Source: Prolixibacteraceae bacterium (lineage in GTDB: Bacteria > Bacteroidota > Bacteroidia > Bacteroidales > Prolixibacteraceae). Taken from it: a stretch of DNA of 18,751 bases. Below the pieces are notes generated by a model. The model did not search any database and had not been told where the DNA came from. It worked only from the letters and a program-made list of their open reading frames with translations. The stretch lies in assembly GCA_027858145.1 (NCBI GenBank), contig JAQIDF010000419.1, positions 1 through 18,751 on the forward strand, read 5' to 3'. The translations under genes were made by a program, and so were the position numbers. Shown here piece after piece: positions 14,882 to 18,751 of the stretch; positions within the stretch are counted from its first letter, which is position 1; every line of letters begins with the position of its first letter.

Positions 14882-15898
14882 AGACACGCCCATATTCCGG
14901 CATTTTTTCACCAAAGGGTCATCCTCAGTTACAAGGTTTAATTTTCCTTCTACTTCGGATAGCGGCACTGTTTTGAGACTGCTCCCGTGCATGGCAACCA
15001 TCACACCATATTCTTCTTTGGCAATAACCTCAGCGGCGTAACTTCCAAAACGTGTGGCAAGAATTCGGTCGCTGGCTGTTGGACTACCGCCACGCTGCAG
15101 GTATCCCAGCTTGGTTACACGCGTTTCAACTCCTGTATATTCAGTAATACACTCGGCAATGTAATTTCCGGGGGTATTATCTTTCGGAACTTTAATTCCC
15201 TCGGCAACCACGACAATGGAATAAGGCTTTTTCTGCTCGAAGCGCTCTTCAATGTTTTTGCATACCGAGCGCACATTGTATTCAATTTCGGGAATGAGAA
15301 TAATGTCACCCCCACCGGCCATTCCGGCATAAAGAGCAATCCACCCTGCATCGTGCCCCATTACTTCAATAATCATAGCCCGCTGGTGCGAGTTGGCTGT
15401 TGTGTGCAGTCGGTCAATTGATTCGGTTGCAATAGCTAAAGCCGAATCGAAACCGAAAGTAATATCCGTACCCCAAACATCGTTGTCGATTGTTTTTGGG
15501 ATACCAATAACATTAAGCCCAAGCTCCCCAATTTTGGCAGCCGTTTTCATGGTTCCGTTACCTCCAATACAAATCAGGCAATCGAGTCCCAGGTCGTGGT
15601 AATTTTGCTGAATAAGCTCCGGCTTATTGATATTACCGTCGTTCTTACTTATTTTGAAAGGCTTTTCGCGCGATGTGCCCAATATTGTCCCCCCCAGGGT
15701 TAGAATTCCTGAGAGTTTATCAAGCTCCAACTCCACACACTCTTTATGTATAAGACCAGTGTAACCCGACACAAAGCCAATAACTTCCATTCCGTATTCA
15801 ATAATTGCTGTTTTGCCAATACCCCTGATGGCAGCATTAAGCCCCGGGCAATCCCCTCCGGCTGTTAAAATTCCAATTCGTTTTGGTTTACTTGTCAT
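14864..15898 (-). CDS. pfkA: 6-phosphofructokinase, group III-like with Gly/Lys donor site
   Basis: Phosphorylates fructose 6-phosphate at carbon 1 in glycolysis. The 344 residues have the full PFK fold: GILTAGGDCPGLNAAIRG (9-26), GTSREKP (74-80), the donor site IGGNGTMKTA (111-120), GIPKTIDND (132-140) with catalytic base Asp138, EVMGHDAGWIAL (178-189) and LQRGGSPTASDR (267-278). Donor choice is set mainly by two E. coli positions: 104 (Gly in ATP enzymes, Asp in PPi enzymes) and 124 (Gly in ATP, Lys in PPi). Here they are Gly115 and Lys135, the mixed group III pattern; in addition Asn114 replaces the Asp103 that helps hold Mg-ATP. ATP use is most likely, but PPi cannot be excluded. It has its own promoter and is read toward the carrier-protein cluster, whose promoter overlaps its 3' end. 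Confidence 0.95.
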   Translation of the reverse strand: MTSKPKRIGILTAGGDCPGLNAAIRGIGKTAIIEYGMEVIGFVSGYTGLIHKECVELELDKLSGILTLGGTILGTSREKPFKISKNDGNINKPELIQQNYHDLGLDCLICIGGNGTMKTAAKIGELGLNVIGIPKTIDNDVWGTDITFGFDSALAIATESIDRLHTTANSHQRAMIIEVMGHDAGWIALYAGMAGGGDIILIPEIEYNVRSVCKNIEERFEQKKPYSIVVVAEGIKVPKDNTPGNYIAECITEYTGVETRVTKLGYLQRGGSPTASDRILATRFGSYAAEVIAKEEYGVMVAMHGSSLKTVPLSEVEGKLNLVTEDDPLVKKCRNMGVSFGDEY

Positions 15899-15923
15899 TT
15901 TATATCATTTTTAATCCCAAAAG

Positions 15924-15953
15924 CAAAATTAACCAATTGTTGCTTACAATAAA
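15924..15953 (-). promoter_or_regulatory. Predicted pfkA promoter
   Basis: The minus strand shows TTTA (15953-15950), 18 bases, then TAATTTTG (15931-15924), an exact TAnnTTTG -7 element with a one-base-off -33 element. Transcription would begin near 15917, about 20 bases before the ATG at 15898. The 76-bp gap is shared with the divergent GT-C gene, for which I see no clear promoter. Confidence 0.5.
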
Positions 15954-15974
15954 GACTAAATCAAATTTAAACAC

Positions 15975-18014
15975 ATGAAACCAAAAACAACCATTAAATA
16001 TCAGCATCTGCTAATTGCATTGATAATCATAATTGTATCAGGAATATACTTTAACAAAAACCTTATCAATGAATTCCCCTCCCACATCCATGCCTGGGCA
16101 CAATCCGACCGTTATGCACTGGCTCTTGGCTTTACAAACAACAACCTTGACTTTTTCAAACCCGAAACCTTCACTCTTAACCATCAATTTCCTGATAAAT
16201 GGACAACTCCAACTGAGAGTTCTGTTACGTCTGTTGACTTCCCGATACATGATTACATTCCGGCGGTAATAATGAAAATTACAAACAACCGGTCGCCCTG
16301 GATATTCAGGGTTTATATTTTACTTTACAGTTTTTTGGGATTATTCTTTCTTTTCAAATTGTCCTTTTTAATCACCAAAAGCTTTCTGAAATCAATACTC
16401 ACAACACTTTTTGCTGCCACTTCCCCGATTTTCATATACTATCAGAGCGGCTTTCTGCCTACCATTCCTTCGCTGTCCAATGCCATTATCGGGGTTTATT
16501 TTTACAGTTGCTACCTGAAAACATGCAAGAATCGCGATTTCATCCTATCCCTGACATTTATAACACTGGCTGCCCTTAGCCGCACTACCTTTGCTATTCC
16601 GTTAATTGCATTGTTTGGCGTAGAATTCATTAGGGCAATAAGCGGCGAGATAAAAATCAAAAACATAATTATCCCGGCAGTATTTTCTGCAACCATTATA
16701 TTGGGATACTTTTTTTACAATCAGTATTTACGGAATGAATACGGCTCCATCTTTTTAAGTCATTTTCTCCCCCCTGAAAATCTGACCCATGCAGCAGAAT
16801 TAATAAGGATCACACTCCAAAACTGGGAGTTTCATTATTTAACCAAAGCCCACTATATTTTAATAACAGGCATCATACTTACCGCCTCAATTATATTATT
16901 TCGAAAAAGCTCTTTTATTAGCCATTTTCAACTTATTTTGGTTTTGTTTTCTGTTGTCATGCTAACCGGATGCGGATTGTTTGCCATTTTAATGATGCAA
17001 CAATTCCCGGCGCACGACTATTACTTCCTCGATTCATTCTTTTTCCCTGTACTGCTAATATTTGCAACAGCTTTGTCGTTTATTCCCCTTCAAAATAGAA
17101 TAACAAAGTCTGCTTTATTTTTGATGATTTTAATTTTCGCCTATTTTTCTGTTTCCGATGCAGGAAAAATACAAAAGGAACGCCGCACAACAGGCTCATG
17201 GGATAAAACGATGGCAACCATAAATAATTATGAAGGTGCAGGTTCATTTCTTGATTCACTTAACATTTCGGATGATGCCAGGTTACTCGTCATCGGAGCT
17301 AACGTTCCCAACATCCCTTTTATACTGGCAAATCGTAAAGGTTATGCAGTTATGTCAACCCACAGCGAAAATATTGAACATGCCCTGCAGTGGGATTTTG
17401 ATTATGCTGTAATGCAAAATCAATTCATAGTGCCGGATATTTATTCTTCTTACCCTGCAATAACCAATGAACTTGATAAAATTGCAAGCAATGGAAAAAT
17501 TTCAGTTTACCGGAAAGAAAATATACCGCAAGAAAAAACATTAATTGACTTCTTAGGTCTTAACAAGAAACAGGCAGTTTATGTAGACATTACAGGCTTT
17601 GAAGACGAACAAAGTTCGAAATGGAGCAACATTAAGCCATCAAAACAATTTTCATATTCGGGTGCGTATAGTAGTGAATTAACCCCCGGCATGACTTATG
17701 GCGTTACCTTTAAAACAGATAGTTTAAAATATCTTGTTGAAAAATCCCGAATCATACTCTTCAAGTCCATGATTTACCATCACGGAATAAACGATTGTAA
17801 TTTGGTGGCTTCAATAACTGAAGATGGTGAACAAGTTTATTATCAAACATATAATTTGGCAAAGATGCTACACGAAGAGAATAAATGGGAACCGGTGACA
17901 TTAACCTTTCAACTGCCACGCATAAATAGCAACAATTATGAGTTTGGTTTGTACATTTGGAACACAGGCAAAAATCATTTATACATTGATGACATCAGCT
18001 TAAAGCTATACTAA
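15975..18014 (+). CDS. GT-C-type membrane glycosyltransferase-like protein
   Basis: A 679-residue multi-pass membrane protein. About ten hydrophobic segments fall within residues 1-395 (for example 11-26, 110-133, 140-158, 165-181, 188-216, 228-248, 292-309, 318-341, 353-370, 377-393), in the style of PMT/ArnT (GT39/GT83) enzymes that use polyprenyl-phosphate sugars. The first extracytoplasmic loop has SHIHAWAQSDRYALA (36-50) with Asp45 where the catalytic Asp of GT-C enzymes is found, and QFPAHDYYFLDSFFFP (343-358) precedes a late membrane segment. After residue 395 comes a soluble part: an alpha/beta segment (about 400-530) and a beta-sandwich-like segment (about 530-679) ending NTGKNHLYIDDISLKLY, reminiscent of carbohydrate-binding modules. 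It is visibly more AT-rich than pgk or pfkA. Its 3' end overlaps a broken osmC gene by 9 bp. Glycosyl transfer is inferred; donor and acceptor are unknown. Confidence 0.75.
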   Translation: MKPKTTIKYQHLLIALIIIIVSGIYFNKNLINEFPSHIHAWAQSDRYALALGFTNNNLDFFKPETFTLNHQFPDKWTTPTESSVTSVDFPIHDYIPAVIMKITNNRSPWIFRVYILLYSFLGLFFLFKLSFLITKSFLKSILTTLFAATSPIFIYYQSGFLPTIPSLSNAIIGVYFYSCYLKTCKNRDFILSLTFITLAALSRTTFAIPLIALFGVEFIRAISGEIKIKNIIIPAVFSATIILGYFFYNQYLRNEYGSIFLSHFLPPENLTHAAELIRITLQNWEFHYLTKAHYILITGIILTASIILFRKSSFISHFQLILVLFSVVMLTGCGLFAILMMQQFPAHDYYFLDSFFFPVLLIFATALSFIPLQNRITKSALFLMILIFAYFSVSDAGKIQKERRTTGSWDKTMATINNYEGAGSFLDSLNISDDARLLVIGANVPNIPFILANRKGYAVMSTHSENIEHALQWDFDYAVMQNQFIVPDIYSSYPAITNELDKIASNGKISVYRKENIPQEKTLIDFLGLNKKQAVYVDITGFEDEQSSKWSNIKPSKQFSYSGAYSSELTPGMTYGVTFKTDSLKYLVEKSRIILFKSMIYHHGINDCNLVASITEDGEQVYYQTYNLAKMLHEENKWEPVTLTFQLPRINSNNYEFGLYIWNTGKNHLYIDDISLKLY

Positions 18015-18161
18015 AAAAGATGTTAGCATTAAAATCTTAGGGCGGGGTCCTTTATTATGTCCGCCTGATTCTTCACCGGCATCAACAGTTAATTTATGGC
18101 CGTTCAAATCGGTCTCAAATTCCATATCGCCTTTCCAGCTTAGTAATGTTTCGTGTTTCAT
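18006..18161 (-). pseudogene. Truncated OsmC-family protein (N-terminal third)
   Basis: A 51-codon reading frame on the minus strand, from ATG at 18161 to TAG at 18006-18008. It begins MKHETLLSWKGDMEFETDLN and continues GHKLTVDAGEESGGHNKGPR, PKILMLTSFLV. This is the N-terminus of an OsmC/Ohr-like peroxiredoxin of about 135 residues: W.G.M.FE, GH...DA...GG...GPRPK.LML are the family signature. The intact protein would go on LAGCT with the first catalytic cysteine and later a second one; both are missing. The other two frames past the break do not resume OsmC sequence, so this is a true truncation and not a one-base frameshift. Its tail overlaps the end of the convergent GT-C gene, so the break probably arose when that gene or segment came to lie here. 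A -7/-33 promoter pair is still present upstream. Confidence 0.85.
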
Positions 18162-18180
18162 ACGTCTAAAATTTATGGTT

Positions 18181-18208
18181 CAAAGATAAAGTGAAAACAA
18201 TCAACAAA
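18181..18208 (-). promoter_or_regulatory. Predicted promoter of the OsmC remnant
   Basis: On the minus strand TTTG (18208-18205), 16 bases, TATCTTTG (18188-18181). The -7 element is an exact TAnnTTTG; the spacing is one base shorter than the usual 17-23. The start of the truncated frame at 18161 lies 19 bases further on, so the signal appears intact although the gene is not. Confidence 0.45.
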
Positions 18209-18297
18209 CTGTAACCAATATCACACAACACAGTCCAACAGTGGTCGTTATTAACCGAAAAACGGTTCTTTTTTTATTTGCATAAGCCTTTGCTATC

Positions 18298-18313
18298 AAT
18301 ATTTCAAAATATT
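18298..18313. repeat. 16-bp AT-rich palindrome
   Basis: AATATTT-CA-AAATATT, two perfect 7-base arms around a 2-base centre. It lies 233 bp before the Crp/Fnr gene. A dimeric regulator could bind it, but chance is a fair alternative in sequence this AT-rich. Confidence 0.5.
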
Positions 18314-18434
18314 TTACCAATTTTACAGGCAAATAGATATACTCTAAACAAAACCGGTTCATTCAGGTTTACTGTGATAAAGAAAACACCCTCTAAACAT
18401 ATTTTTTTTGAATGAACAGTTTTAATTTTCGATA

Positions 18435-18449
18435 TAAGATTATATCTTA
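18435..18449. repeat. 15-bp palindrome upstream of the Crp/Fnr gene
   Basis: TAAGAT-TAT-ATCTTA, two perfect 6-base arms with a 3-base centre, 96 bp before the Crp/Fnr start codon. The dyad shape fits a binding site for a dimeric regulator, possibly the downstream gene product acting on its own promoter; this is inference. Confidence 0.5.
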
Positions 18450-18498
18450 CAGAACCGTTTAATAGAATTTAAATGTGTTTTTTGTTCAACATGCAAAG

Positions 18499-18525
18499 AA
18501 TTAAATAGAAGAACTCTATTTAATT
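18499..18525 (+). promoter_or_regulatory. Leader hairpin or operator before the Crp/Fnr start codon
   Basis: AATTAAATAGA (18499-18509) and TCTATTTAATT (18515-18525) form a perfect 11-bp stem with a 5-base loop AGAAC, ending 20 bases before the ATG at 18546. It could be an operator or a leader-RNA hairpin. An SD-like AGAGGA (18534-18539) lies 6 bases before the ATG, unusual for this lineage, and the hairpin sits just upstream of it. Confidence 0.55.
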
Positions 18526-18545
18526 TATTATTAAGAGGATACGCT

Positions 18546-18751
18546 ATGAGAAACTCGCTTTATACTCCTACACCGGAAGAAACAAATCTATCGGGATTCA
18601 AATTTTTCAAACACCTGATTGATACGGAAATAAGGAAACTGAATTACGATAAAACCTGCCAATTATATAAAAAGGGGAGCGTTGTTTACCGCGAAGGCAC
18701 CCGTTTAACAGGTTTTTACTGTGTTACCCGCGGAATTTTAAAAATATACAA
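18546..18751 (+). CDS. Crp/Fnr-family transcriptional regulator, N-terminus only
   Basis: The first 68 codons of a gene running off the right edge. After a short N-terminal extension (MRNSLYTPTPEETNLSGFKF) comes a helix (FKHLIDTEIRKLNY) and the opening strands of a cyclic-nucleotide-binding beta-roll: YKKGSVVYREGTRLTGFYCV followed by TRGILKIY, the usual pattern of Crp/Fnr proteins (GxxIfxeGd.p.g.y.v..G.vki). The DNA-binding helix-turn-helix is outside the window. No cysteine cluster for an Fnr-type iron-sulfur centre is visible in the N-terminal extension. The start is supported by an SD-like AGAGGA 6 bases upstream. Palindromes in the 250 bp before the gene suggest a regulated promoter. Confidence 0.88.
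   Translation, partial: MRNSLYTPTPEETNLSGFKFFKHLIDTEIRKLNYDKTCQLYKKGSVVYREGTRLTGFYCVTRGILKIY

Larger units (their letters stand above)
18162..18545. other. Gene-free palindrome-rich region upstream of the Crp/Fnr gene
   Basis: 384 bp with no credible coding frame on either strand. It holds the osmC-remnant promoter (18181-18208), a short hairpin followed by a T-run (AACCG-AAAAA-CGGTT at 18253-18267, then CTTTTTTT), an AT palindrome (18298-18313), a separated 9-bp inverted repeat GTTCATTCA/TGAATGAAC (18357-18365 and 18409-18417), a 15-bp palindrome (18435-18449) and an 11-bp-stem hairpin (18499-18525). The sequence CTCTAAACA occurs twice, near 18342 and 18391. Regulatory use is likely but not proven. 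Confidence 0.6.

Noticed and set aside
18006..18030. A single-base frameshift in the A-run as the cause of the osmC truncation
   Set aside because: Neither alternative frame resumes the expected LAGCT sequence; both hit stops within a few codons and the DNA codes for the GT-C protein on the other strand.
18253..18275. Rho-independent terminator for the GT-C gene
   Set aside because: The stem is only 5 bp and lies about 240 bp beyond the stop codon; I keep it only as a weak inverted repeat.
1..18751. CRISPR arrays, transposases, integrases, tRNA or rRNA genes
   Set aside because: No regularly spaced repeats, no recognisable mobile-element proteins and no RNA gene signatures were seen anywhere in the window.

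Overview
The window looks like chromosomal DNA of a Bacteroidota bacterium, probably in the Bacteroidales/Marinilabiliales range; the family-level placement is a guess. Reasons: a TonB-dependent receptor with an N-terminal carboxypeptidase-regulatory domain, short acidic-tailed lipoproteins, almost no Shine-Dalgarno sequences before start codons, and repeated matches to the Bacteroidota -7 promoter element TAnnTTTG upstream of genes. I see no transposase, integrase, CRISPR array, tRNA or rRNA.

Layout. (1) 1-2915, minus strand: a two-gene operon of a DUF2271-like lipoprotein followed after 21 bp by a TonB-dependent receptor that runs off the left edge. (2) 3095-5960, plus strand: dGTPase, a CAP/SCP-domain lipoprotein and a DUF58 protein, closed by a perfect 12-bp hairpin that can terminate both converging transcripts. 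(3) 6023-7986, minus: phosphoglycerate kinase and uracil phosphoribosyltransferase. (4) 8027-14787, minus: a tight seven-gene block read from 14787 downward: DUF7033-type polysaccharide deacetylase family protein, FemAB/BioF2-like acyltransferase, NodB-type deacetylase, DltA-like amino-acid adenylating enzyme, tandem GNAT, free-standing acyl carrier protein, second GNAT-like protein. Genes overlap or nearly touch, and a good promoter lies just before the first gene. (5) 14864-15898, minus: 6-phosphofructokinase. (6) 15975-18014, plus: a GT-C-type membrane glycosyltransferase-like protein with a large C-terminal soluble part. (7) 18006-18161, minus: a 51-codon remnant of an OsmC-family gene, cut off just before its first catalytic cysteine. 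(8) 18162-18545: a 384-bp gene-free stretch rich in palindromes. (9) 18546 to the right edge, plus: the start of a Crp/Fnr-family regulator.

The most interesting part is region 4. The adenylation enzyme should activate an amino acid (it keeps the FDxS aspartate) and load it on the small carrier protein. Three transferase-fold proteins (two GNAT-like, one FemAB-like) are the obvious candidates to move the aminoacyl group onto a sugar or other amine, and two deacetylase-family proteins could expose amines on a glycan. No condensation, thioesterase, DltB-type MBOAT or phosphopantetheinyl transferase gene is present. The gene set resembles the deacetylase/FemAB/AMP-ligase/ACP set of proteobacterial exosortase-A (PEP-CTERM) polysaccharide loci, but without exosortase. 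I infer a carrier-protein-based system for decorating a cell-surface glycan or a small amine; the product is unknown.
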